From Candidatus Thalassarchaeaceae archaeon (GTDB lineage Archaea; Thermoplasmatota; Poseidoniia; Poseidoniales; Thalassarchaeaceae): a DNA stretch of 8,777 nucleotides. Positions 1 through 6,797 of this stretch are shown piece by piece. The DNA lies in assembly GCA_029250565.1 (NCBI GenBank), contig JAQXFA010000102.1:1-8777 (forward strand). The letters are read 5' to 3'. Position 1 is the first letter of the stretch, and every line of letters begins with the position of its first letter. The notes below the pieces were generated by a model that saw only the letters and a list, made by a program, of their open reading frames with translations, did not search any database and had not been told where the DNA came from. The translations under genes and the position numbers were made by a program.

Positions 1-1
1 G

Positions 2-184
2 GCAAGCGCTTTCGGTTTGATGATACTTGGTGGCGCAATGATGCTAACAGGTGCTCATGAAATGGGAGCATCTATTGCAAGCAGTGGTGCAGGCATTGTC
101 GACACCCTAGCAAACTGGATCTGTGATGGTCTATTCGTTGGTGTTGGTGCTCTAATCGGCGTCAAGATCGATGAAGCTATCTGA
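2..184 (+). CDS. C-terminal fragment of an aquaporin-like membrane protein (5' end outside window)
   Basis: The frame is open from the window edge and ends at TGA 182-184, giving the last 60 residues. It is very hydrophobic and Gly/Ala-rich. A first membrane segment covers about fragment residues 4-15, then TGAHEMGAS (16-24), a short linker, and a last membrane segment (about 42-55) ending in the short tail KIDEAI. This order (helix, TGA box, half-helix-like stretch, final helix rich in G) resembles the second half of MIP-family channels, where the box normally reads TGAxxNPAR; here MGAS stands where NPAR would be. The complete gene just downstream has the same arrangement (LTGAGDFGG), so the two look like tandem paralogues. 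The family assignment rests only on this fragment and that comparison. It could instead be an unrelated small membrane protein. A hairpin and T7 tract follow the stop. Confidence 0.6.
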   Translation, partial: ASAFGLMILGGAMMLTGAHEMGASIASSGAGIVDTLANWICDGLFVGVGALIGVKIDEAI

Positions 185-237
185 GCAGTGAAATCTGAAC
201 AGTAAATACAAGTCGGCTTCAAGCCGTTGTACGCGGT

Positions 238-280
238 TGGCCGAGGGGATTCGTCCTCTCGGCCATCTCGCCATTTTTTT
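238..280 (+). terminator. Hairpin plus T7 terminator after the first gene
   Basis: Positions 238-248 pair with 255-265 (11 bp, one G-U wobble) around a six-base loop, and a T7 run lies at 274-280. The nine bases between stem and T-run are more than in a bacterial intrinsic terminator. Archaeal termination depends mainly on the T-run, so an end here is likely. A smaller palindrome (CGGC/GCCG, 214-226) lies just upstream. Confidence 0.65.
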
Positions 281-332
281 AAATTACAAGTTGGTGAGTT
301 TACCAACACTAACTTTATTCAATAGCACCGGC

Positions 333-340
333 TTTTTTTT
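333..340 (+). terminator. Second T-run (T8), possible back-up terminator
   Basis: A T8 run preceded by ACCGGC, with no clear hairpin. In archaea a bare T-tract can end transcription, so this may catch read-through from the first gene before the promoter region of the next. The call rests on the T-run alone. Confidence 0.3.
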
Positions 341-385
341 AAATCCTCCAAAATCACGTTATTTTGGGTATTTAGTAAGGCACCC

Positions 386-393
386 ATTATAAG
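386..393 (+). promoter_or_regulatory. Candidate TATA box for the aquaporin-like gene
   Basis: The AT-rich octamer ATTATAAG lies 61 nt before the ATG at 454. With archaeal spacing (start about 25 nt downstream) it would give a leader of roughly 35-40 nt carrying the ribosome binding site at 441-448. The match to an archaeal TATA box is only partial. The rest of 281-440 shows no gene or other structure I can support. Confidence 0.35.
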
Positions 394-440
394 CGGGGTG
401 AGAAACACGATTACAATCGCCAAAGAGCGATATGAAAAAT

Positions 441-448
441 GGAGTGAT
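441..448 (+). promoter_or_regulatory. Ribosome binding site fixing the start at 454
   Basis: GGAGTGAT matches the anti-Shine-Dalgarno complement GGAGGTGAT with one base missing. It ends 5 nt before ATG 454, favouring this start over the in-frame ATG at 472. An ATG at 449 is out of frame. Confidence 0.7.
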
Positions 449-453
449 ATGAA

Positions 454-1077
454 ATGGATAGAAATAGAACGATGACTGAATTTGTTGGTAGCTTAGCCGT
501 AGTGTTCTTCGCTATAGGACTGGGTGGAGTCTTTGACGGATTGACTGGGGACTACGCTGTTTGGTCACATATAGTGGCATCAGTGGGTGCAGGATTAGTC
601 CTAGCAATCTTCATGATTGCAATGGGAGGGACCATATTGCCAATGTTTACTTTGGCGAAGATGGCTTCAGGACGAGATGAAATTGAGGATGGAATGAATG
701 ATTTCATTGCTCAAATGTTTGGTGGGATAACAGCATACGCCTTAGCATGGTGGCAATCAAGTGCAGATACATCGATGGTTTACGAAGGACTTGCAGCTCT
801 TGATCCATACACCGCAGTAGCATCTCTGTTTGGTGGATTTTTACTAATGATGGTTTATGACCGTCAAGATGCTAGCTGGGAAGTTGGTATCCTTGCATGT
901 ATTGTAGGTCTTGTAGGAGTTTCATTAACCGGTGCAGGAGACTTTGGTGGAATGCTAGTTCATTCTGAGTGGAATATGACTCAGATGGTTGCAGTATTCG
1001 GCGGAATGATTGCATCTGGAGTCGGAGCCTACATCGCCATCATGTTTGGTGAGCAACTACTCAGTGAAGAAGAATAG
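454..1077 (+). CDS. Aquaporin-like (MIP superfamily) membrane protein lacking both NPA motifs
   Basis: The 207-residue protein appears to have six membrane helices (about 8-29, 37-57, 80-100, 118-135, 144-158, 175-198) with two short re-entrant-like segments, the MIP channel fold. TEFVGS at 8-13 fits the conserved ExxG[ST] start of helix 1. GGTILPMFTLA at 58-68 sits where MIPs read SGxxxNPAVTxA, followed by a GR and by FIAQMFGG (84-91), matching the family's yiiAQxxGg. In the second half GGFLLMMVYDR and LTGAGDFGG (158-166) match the GFLL.. and TGAxxNPAR regions. Both NPA boxes are thus replaced (LPM; FGG), and the selectivity-filter Arg is absent, so ordinary water or glycerol conduction should not be assumed. 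It is shorter than typical MIPs (230-280). The gene has its own ribosome binding site and terminator. The family call is by eye. Confidence 0.68.
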   Translation: MDRNRTMTEFVGSLAVVFFAIGLGGVFDGLTGDYAVWSHIVASVGAGLVLAIFMIAMGGTILPMFTLAKMASGRDEIEDGMNDFIAQMFGGITAYALAWWQSSADTSMVYEGLAALDPYTAVASLFGGFLLMMVYDRQDASWEVGILACIVGLVGVSLTGAGDFGGMLVHSEWNMTQMVAVFGGMIASGVGAYIAIMFGEQLLSEEE

Positions 1078-1115
1078 TAATCTTTGAGTCGGAAAAAACA
1101 CACGTAATGCGAACA

Positions 1116-1158
1116 GCCCGTTTGGGGGGGATTACCTCTCCAAGCGGGCCCTTTTTTT
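1116..1158 (+). terminator. Strong hairpin/T7 terminator after the aquaporin-like gene
   Basis: A 15-bp stem pairs 1116-1130 with 1135-1149 (three G-U wobbles) around the loop ATTA, followed two bases later by T7 at 1152-1158. It starts 39 nt after the stop at 1077. The wobbles fall on the Gs of the plus-strand RNA, which supports plus-strand transcription. Confidence 0.82.
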
Positions 1159-1256
1159 GTATAATCTAATGTTGGCGATTATCCGTGATAGTTTTTCATT
1201 GATAATTTTTGATGAGTATAGTTAGTTGTGCCGGATGAAGCCTCATAACCTACATT
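1159..1256 (+). other. Intergenic region with probable promoter of the surface-protein gene
   Basis: This AT-rich stretch separates the terminator from the next gene. GATAATTTTT (1201-1210) or GTATAG (1216-1221) could act as a TATA element for a short-leader transcript, but neither is a good match. TATAAT at 1160-1165 looks like a bacterial -10 but adjoins the terminator T-run. No ribosome binding site precedes either possible start (1257 or 1272), which would fit leaderless translation. Confidence 0.3.
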
Positions 1257-2774
1257 GTGTTACAACGCTATATGGCAGAGTCGGGGCGTGAGGCTAGTAG
1301 TCCTTGGGATAGCCCTTCAAACGACGGTAATGCTGGTGACTCTAGTTCTCAATCCACCAGTCCATCATCTCCTCCTCAGCCAATAATATTGAGCGGTTCT
1401 GAAGGTCTTTCTATCAATACTGACATGCAAGGAATGATGCCAACTCAACTCGCACCAGCTACAGGGACTACTCTAACAGGAGATGTGGGAACTATTGACT
1501 CAAGTTTGTGGGTAGGAGAATCACAAGGTCCAAAGAAAGATTCAATTCTGAAAGGAATTGGTATCACCTGTCTGTTTTCATTTTTCATGATGATGGTTCC
1601 AATGCTTATGATGGGTTGGGCCGAAGATTCCTGGGATGACAATTGGCACTACGAAACATTGAATGTTGATTGGGACGAGTCCGGTTTGAATGGAACTTTC
1701 CAGATTTCGAATACACCGGTTGACGATTGCTCATTCAATATTAGGAATGAAGGACATTATTATGATAATCCAGATTCTTTTAGAGCGTATGGCGGTTGTG
1801 GTGGGCATGATTATATTTACCAAAATAAGCATATTACTAGAGTTGAATTTACGGAAGGCCAAGGGGATGTAACTAGAGTAACATTCGACAATATAACCGA
1901 AGGAGAAGCTATGTTTACGGTGTATCCGCGTTATTACGAACAGCCAAATGATTCAATTGAATTGCATCTTCCGGGAGCAAGTCCTTCTGAGATGGAAACG
2001 CAATCTTTTGATGAAAACATGACGCCTTTGGTTTTCATTGTAAATACCACAAATTGGGCTGAACCTTGTCCTCAAGCGGATGATTTGATGATTATTGAAA
2101 ATGGTGCTGCAGCAGGGAATGTTGAATATACACCAACAAAAGTAGCCCCGTATACCGAATGTCATTTGACATATACTGACTATCATTATGAATTCACAGT
2201 TTATCCAGGAATTGATGATAAAGCATTCACCTCAGTTACATTATCTCTTCCAGAACAGCAGTCAAGTCTCCTTGGTTCACAAACTTTTGATGAAAGTATG
2301 ACTCCCCTTGTTTTTCCCGTATATACTAATGAATGGGGCAATTATTGTGTCCAAGAGATACGAATTAGTGTAACGGACCAAGGCAATGATTGGTACTACC
2401 CTAATTACGAAGCATGGGGCATTCCTCCAATTTGTTCAGATATGGTGTACTACGAAAACTATGAAATCAATGTTGGTTCAATGGACTATGAAAGTGGATA
2501 TGGAGAATTATTTCTCAGTGAGCCTTTGGGAGAGGGAATCATTCTAAAGGCTGATTATGGGGTGTATAGTAATAATTTCGTTGCGGACTTCGCTCCATGC
2601 TTTGGGGGTTTATTCAGTTTTGTTTTATTTATCGTTTGGATAGTTCAAGTTGTAAGAAACTTCCAAGCGGGATTGACAAATAAGGGTACAGGAATGTTGG
2701 TTGGAATCATTCCAGGTTTTATCATGTCATTTATCTCCGTATTTATCATTGGGCTGATTCTATTTGGGTTCTAA
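1257..2774 (+). CDS. Unrecognised membrane-anchored surface protein with repeated Cys-bearing modules
   Basis: No family is recognised. From the GTG at 1257 it is 505 residues; the ATG at 1272 (500 residues, MAESGRE) is an equally good or better start, and neither has a ribosome binding site. Residues 1-95 are Ser/Pro/Gly-rich and probably disordered. A basic patch (KKDSILK) precedes a membrane helix at about 100-120, which puts the N-terminus inside. An acidic, Trp/Tyr-rich outer domain follows (121-446). Two further helices (447-467 and 479-503) flank a short basic loop. The outer domain has cysteines at 158/181, 271/302 and 364/393, suggesting three disulfide-bonded modules. Modules two and three share FTVYP, [ST]FDE[NS]MTPLVF and a cysteine at exactly 93-residue spacing. 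Five NxS/T sequons (145, 212, 231, 254, 263) are consistent with a glycosylated exterior. A sensor, binding or adhesion role is possible but unproven. Confidence 0.8.
   Translation: MLQRYMAESGREASSPWDSPSNDGNAGDSSSQSTSPSSPPQPIILSGSEGLSINTDMQGMMPTQLAPATGTTLTGDVGTIDSSLWVGESQGPKKDSILKGIGITCLFSFFMMMVPMLMMGWAEDSWDDNWHYETLNVDWDESGLNGTFQISNTPVDDCSFNIRNEGHYYDNPDSFRAYGGCGGHDYIYQNKHITRVEFTEGQGDVTRVTFDNITEGEAMFTVYPRYYEQPNDSIELHLPGASPSEMETQSFDENMTPLVFIVNTTNWAEPCPQADDLMIIENGAAAGNVEYTPTKVAPYTECHLTYTDYHYEFTVYPGIDDKAFTSVTLSLPEQQSSLLGSQTFDESMTPLVFPVYTNEWGNYCVQEIRISVTDQGNDWYYPNYEAWGIPPICSDMVYYENYEINVGSMDYESGYGELFLSEPLGEGIILKADYGVYSNNFVADFAPCFGGLFSFVLFIVWIVQVVRNFQAGLTNKGTGMLVGIIPGFIMSFISVFIIGLILFGF
1914..2471 (+). 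repeat. Two 279-bp (93-codon) coding repeats inside the surface-protein gene
   Basis: Unit A is 1914-2192 and unit B is 2193-2471. FTVYP begins each unit, a run reading [ST]FDE[NS]MTPLVF recurs 93 residues later (250 and 343), and a cysteine recurs at 271 and 364. The DNA has diverged, mostly at third positions, while the motifs are kept, so this is an old duplication under selection at protein level. A weaker copy may begin at YEINV (402), shifted by two residues. Confidence 0.75.
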
Positions 2775-3479
2775 TGAGCCATTGAATATCGTACCAGCAT
2801 CATGAGATGTAGATTCTTTTCCGGCTTGGAAAACAGTAGCCTTTCCACCGATCAGTTCACCACTTGCACCATTCCAGCGTAGATAAGTCCCCTCCCAAAG
2901 TCCGATCACAGGGGTTGTGTTGTGTTGGTGGAATTCCCTAATACGGTCTTGTCTTGTTTCTCCATTGTGGGGGATAAAGTCCTCCCCTTTCTTCACCCAA
3001 CTTTTGCCTCCAAAGTAGTGTGGATTTATCTGAAACGGTACAAGATTAAGTGTTTCAAATGAGGCAGGTGAGACTATTGGCATATCATTCGTGGTTTGCA
3101 TGGTAGGTCCAGCAACATTGGAGCCGGCACTTACTCCCATGTATGGGATTCCCGCATTCACCCGATTTCTGATTGGGTCAATTATTCCTTTATCGTGAAG
3201 GTCACGAGTTAGAAGAAATGTATTTCCTCCTCCAACATAGATTCCTTTTGCCTCTTCTACCGCTTTTATCGGATCTTCAGCGTGGTGTATTCCAACTAAT
3301 TTTATTCCAGAAGGGGAGCTGAAATCTTGTATTCTTTTTAGGTAATAGTCGTGGTCATTACCTGCGTAAGGGATGAATAGAACTTCATCAACTCCTTCGA
3401 AATGGTGTGCCATTTCATCATGATAGAGTTTCACTTGTTCTTCGTTTCTGATGCCACCACTGCCAAGCAATAATTTCAA
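2760..3479 (-). CDS. pepE: Peptidase E-like serine dipeptidase (family S51, Asp-X dipeptides)
   Basis: Peptidase E enzymes cleave dipeptides with an N-terminal aspartate in the cytosol. The 239-residue length fits the family (about 230). YVGGGNTF (81-88) is the conserved glycine turn, GVSAGSN (115-121) holds the nucleophile Ser117, and INPHY (151-155) supplies His154. GETRQDRI (173-180) and GLWEG with Glu196 complete the expected set. There is no signal peptide. The start is TTG at 3479-3477, chosen because GAGGTG lies 5 nt upstream and the reading MKLLLGSGG begins exactly as the family does. The stop of the upstream mutase lies within that ribosome binding site, so the two genes are very likely translationally coupled. 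Its stop overlaps the convergent surface-protein gene by 15 bp. Some S51 members have other specificities (cyanophycinase, alpha-aspartyl peptidase), but the residues seen fit peptidase E best. Confidence 0.9.
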   Translation of the reverse strand: MKLLLGSGGIRNEEQVKLYHDEMAHHFEGVDEVLFIPYAGNDHDYYLKRIQDFSSPSGIKLVGIHHAEDPIKAVEEAKGIYVGGGNTFLLTRDLHDKGIIDPIRNRVNAGIPYMGVSAGSNVAGPTMQTTNDMPIVSPASFETLNLVPFQINPHYFGGKSWVKKGEDFIPHNGETRQDRIREFHQHNTTPVIGLWEGTYLRWNGASGELIGGKATVFQAGKESTSHDAGTIFNGSLEPK

Positions 3480-3484
3480 CTCAG

Positions 3485-3490
3485 CACCTC
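3485..3490 (-). promoter_or_regulatory. Ribosome binding site of pepE, overlapping the icmF stop codon
   Basis: On the minus strand GAGGTG is followed by 5 nt and then TTG. The TGA of the mutase (3491-3489) provides its first bases. It decides the non-ATG start of the peptidase and implies coupling of termination and reinitiation. Confidence 0.8.
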
Positions 3491-6400
3491 ACATATTGCG
3501 CCTATATTGTCCGCCTACATCAAACAGTGCTTCGGTGATTTGGCCAAGGCTAGCGACTTTCACAGTCTCCATTAATTCTGCAAATACATTTTCACCAGAG
3601 CGAGCAACTTCCTGAAGTTTGGCTAAAGCGGCAGGTGCTCTATCAGCGTGTTTAGCATGGAATTCATCAAGCCGATTGAGGCATCCTTCCTTTTCCTCAG
3701 GGGTTGCTCGGCTCAATTCCATGTCAAAGGAGTCAGCAGCAGATTCGTCAAAGGCTTCAGCCTCAGGGTTTTCAAACATATTAACACCAACAATTGGTAA
3801 TTCTCCGGAATGTTTCAATTCTTCATAATACATTGATTCATCTTGAATCTTCGAGCGTTGATACATCATTTCCATGGCCCCAAGAACGCCACCTCGTTCA
3901 CTAATTCGCTCAAATTCGCGTAATACCGCCTCTTCAACCATATCTGTTAATTCCTCAACGAGATATGATCCTTGCATGGGATTTTCACATTTATTCCAAC
4001 CAAATTCTTTGTTGTTTATCATCTGAATTGCTAAAGCTCTTCTAACCGATTCAGATGTAGGTGTAGTAACAGCCTCATCGTAGGCATTAGTGTGTAGTGA
4101 ATTGGCATTATCTTGGATGGCTAACAATGCTTGGAGAGTTGTGCGAATATCGTTGAACGACATTTCTTGAGCGTGAAGTGAACGACCAGAGGTTTGTATG
4201 TGCATCTTGCATTTCTGAGAGCGCTCATTTCCACCATACAAATCACGCATTGCAATTGACCAAATTCGTCTAGCAACTCGTGAAATCACTGCATATTCTG
4301 GATCCATCCCATTTGAGAAAAAGAACGAAAGATTGGGTGCGAAATCATCCACATCCATCCCACGTGAACGGTAGTACTCAACGTAGGTGAGACCATTTGC
4401 AAGAGTGAAAGCTAGTTGTGAAATTGGATTAGCCCCCGCCTCAGCAATGTGATACCCTGAGATGGATACTGAGTAATGATTACGCACATTATTTTGAATG
4501 TAATATTGTTGCACATCTCCCATCAGTTTGAGACTGAAATCAGTTGAAAAGATGCAGGTGTTTTGCGCTTGGTCCTCTTTGAGAATGTCTGCTTGAACAG
4601 TTCCTCGGACACTTGATAGAGTTTTATTACGGATTTCAGATGCTTCTTCATCAGTCGGTTCGCGCCCCTCTTTTTCTTTGAATTTGACCTCTTGTTGGCG
4701 AATTGCTGCATTAAAGAACATAGCCAGAATAATCGGGGCTGGACCATTAATGGTCATTGAAACGCTAGTATTTTTATCACATAAATCAAATCCATCGTAT
4801 AATTGGGAGATTTCATCCACAGTAAAAATAGATACACCAGATTCACCGACTTTCCCGTAAATATCAGGGCGGATATCAGGGTCTCTTCCATACAATGTTA
4901 CTGAATCAAAAGCGGTAGATAGACGAGCATATGGTGAGGATTCACTTAGCAAGTGGAATCGAGAATTGGTACGACTTGCTGGGCCTTCTCCAGCGAACAT
5001 TCTAGTTGGGTCCTCATCAGCCCTCTTGAATGGGAAAACCCCACCAGTAAAGGGGAAACTACCGGGCAGATTTTCCTTTCTTAACCAATTCAAGAGTGTC
5101 CCTTTATCTTCGGTTCGTGGTAGGGCTACTCGGGGTATTTTTGAGCCAGATAGTGATTCAGTTTTCGTTGGAACCGAGAATGTTTTCCCTCTCACATCGT
5201 AGGAGTATTCGCCACCATCGTATGTTTCAACTTTGTCAGGCCATTCCTCAAGAAGGGTACGTGCAGTTGGATGTAAATCTTGGAGGATTTCAGTAGCTTC
5301 TTGGCGTATTTCTGCCGCTGCGTCAGTTTTGCCAATTGTTTCGAGATGATTTGCAGATTCGGCTAGTTGTTGGGCTAATCTTGCCTTTCCAACTTCACTA
5401 TAAGTTCGAGTATGGTAATCTCGCACTGTTGCTGAAACTTCTGCCAAATAATTCACACGTTCTGGTGGGATGATGTGCCTAGGCTCTGGCATTCCTGATT
5501 CAGGTAGAGAAGGTTTGGTAGCATTTGGATTACTGCCGTCAGCGAGGATAATCATTGAGGAAAGACGGAACCAAAGATCGTCAACACCAGGGTCGGAAAA
5601 TTGGCTAGCAATAGTCCCACATACAGGTAGTTCACTATCATCGATACCAAACAGGTTACGGTTTCTACGCACTTGTTTGCGAACAGCACGTAGTGCATCA
5701 ACAGCTCCTCGGCGTTCAAATTTGTTAATTACAACCAAATCAGCAACATCAAGCATCTCAATTTTTTCTAGTTGAGTGTGAGCCCCATATTCTGCAGTCA
5801 TCACATAGAATGTGTGGTCAACTAAATTGCTGATAGCATCGTCAGCTTGACCGATTCCACTTGTTTCAGCGAAAATAAGGTCAAATCCTACTGCTTGACA
5901 AACTGAAATCGCTTCTTCAAGGCGGTCACTGACTTCTTTGCCGGAACCACGACTTGCAAGGCTACGCATGAAAAAATTGCTGTGAGAGAGCGCATTCATT
6001 CGAATTCGGTCACCAAGCAAAGCCCCTCCAGTTCGTTTACGAGTTGGGTCAGTGCAAAGGAATGCAACCTTCAAATCGGGTGAGTCGCGAATTATTCTCA
6101 ACATCAATTCATCAAGGAGGGATGATTTCCCAGCCCCTCCAGTACCGGTGATGCCGACTACTGGTGCTTCTTTGTCAGACGGTTGAGAACGGCACTTATC
6201 CAGTGCTGATTTGAATGATGTACTATCTCCATTTTCGGCAAGTGTGATGAGTCTTGCAATCGCTCCGTGGTCGGCTGGAGTGAGTGAGTTAGATAACTCG
6301 TTTAGTTTACCTCCATCGAGTAAGTCAAGGTCATTCGTTTTCTCCATCATATCATCAATCATACCGACTAATCCGAGCGTTCTACCATCATCCGGGGAGT

Positions 6401-6797
6401 AAATTTTTGTTATCCCCGCCTCATGTAAATCTCGCATTTCAATCGGTGTTATGGTGCCCCCTCCGCCACCGAATATTTTGACATAATCACGTCCAGCATC
6501 ATCTAAGATTTGGCGGATGTAAGTGAAGTATTCTACATGGCCACCTTGATACGATGAAAGGGCAACTGCGTGGGCATCTTCTTGGATAACAGCATTGGCA
6601 ACATCTTGTGCTGAACGATCGTGGCCAAGATGGATTACTTCAGCTCCAGCGGCTTGAATTAATCGCCGCATGACGTTGATTGCAGCATCATGGCCATCAA
6701 ACAATGAGGCTGCTGTCACGACTCTACGAGGAGACTGAGTCATGGATTTAGTGGGGCCTGAAGTAGATTCAGCGGATTCACCCGTCCCACTCACCAT
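3489..6797 (-). CDS. icmF: Fused B12-dependent isobutyryl-CoA mutase with built-in G-protein chaperone (IcmF)
   Basis: IcmF interconverts isobutyryl-CoA and n-butyryl-CoA by an adenosylcobalamin radical reaction. Its own MeaB-like GTPase loads and protects the cofactor. At 1102 residues it has the normal IcmF architecture. The B12-binding domain (about 25-150) has DGHD with cobalt-ligand His36, SSYQGGHVEY and GGGGG. The G domain (about 210-420) has Walker A GTGGAGKS (218-225), TDPTRKRTGGALLGDR, ETSGIGQ (311-317) and NKFERRG (358-364). A linker is followed by the mutase barrel (about 560-1102), with ISGYHIAEAGA carrying catalytic-type His783. Phe588 (VFPFKR) and Gln745 (DQAQNT) occupy the positions that are Tyr and Arg in methylmalonyl-CoA mutases, so a butyryl/isobutyryl substrate is favoured. 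The N-terminal 24 residues are low-complexity, and the start is uncertain: no close ribosome binding site precedes ATG 6797, and Met19 is an alternative. It is coupled to pepE downstream. Confidence 0.94.
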   Translation of the reverse strand: MVSGTGESAESTSGPTKSMTQSPRRVVTAASLFDGHDAAINVMRRLIQAAGAEVIHLGHDRSAQDVANAVIQEDAHAVALSSYQGGHVEYFTYIRQILDDAGRDYVKIFGGGGGTITPIEMRDLHEAGITKIYSPDDGRTLGLVGMIDDMMEKTNDLDLLDGGKLNELSNSLTPADHGAIARLITLAENGDSTSFKSALDKCRSQPSDKEAPVVGITGTGGAGKSSLLDELMLRIIRDSPDLKVAFLCTDPTRKRTGGALLGDRIRMNALSHSNFFMRSLASRGSGKEVSDRLEEAISVCQAVGFDLIFAETSGIGQADDAISNLVDHTFYVMTAEYGAHTQLEKIEMLDVADLVVINKFERRGAVDALRAVRKQVRRNRNLFGIDDSELPVCGTIASQFSDPGVDDLWFRLSSMIILADGSNPNATKPSLPESGMPEPRHIIPPERVNYLAEVSATVRDYHTRTYSEVGKARLAQQLAESANHLETIGKTDAAAEIRQEATEILQDLHPTARTLLEEWPDKVETYDGGEYSYDVRGKTFSVPTKTESLSGSKIPRVALPRTEDKGTLLNWLRKENLPGSFPFTGGVFPFKRADEDPTRMFAGEGPASRTNSRFHLLSESSPYARLSTAFDSVTLYGRDPDIRPDIYGKVGESGVSIFTVDEISQLYDGFDLCDKNTSVSMTINGPAPIILAMFFNAAIRQQEVKFKEKEGREPTDEEASEIRNKTLSSVRGTVQADILKEDQAQNTCIFSTDFSLKLMGDVQQYYIQNNVRNHYSVSISGYHIAEAGANPISQLAFTLANGLTYVEYYRSRGMDVDDFAPNLSFFFSNGMDPEYAVISRVARRIWSIAMRDLYGGNERSQKCKMHIQTSGRSLHAQEMSFNDIRTTLQALLAIQDNANSLHTNAYDEAVTTPTSESVRRALAIQMINNKEFGWNKCENPMQGSYLVEELTDMVEEAVLREFERISERGGVLGAMEMMYQRSKIQDESMYYEELKHSGELPIVGVNMFENPEAEAFDESAADSFDMELSRATPEEKEGCLNRLDEFHAKHADRAPAALAKLQEVARSGENVFAELMETVKVASLGQITEALFDVGGQYRRNM

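Noticed and set aside
55..309. Minus-strand reading frame of 84 codons
   Set aside because: It runs antisense through the membrane-protein fragment and the terminator, with no ribosome binding site and a composition unlike a real protein. It is a shadow frame.
1160..1165. Bacterial-type -10 TATAAT
   Set aside because: It immediately follows the terminator T-run, has no matching -35 at proper spacing, and lies about 90 nt before the next gene. Probably chance in AT-rich sequence.
3489..6797. Annotation as methylmalonyl-CoA mutase or as separate MeaB and mutase genes
   Set aside because: One uninterrupted frame carries all three domains in IcmF order, and the substrate-site residues are Phe and Gln rather than Tyr and Arg.
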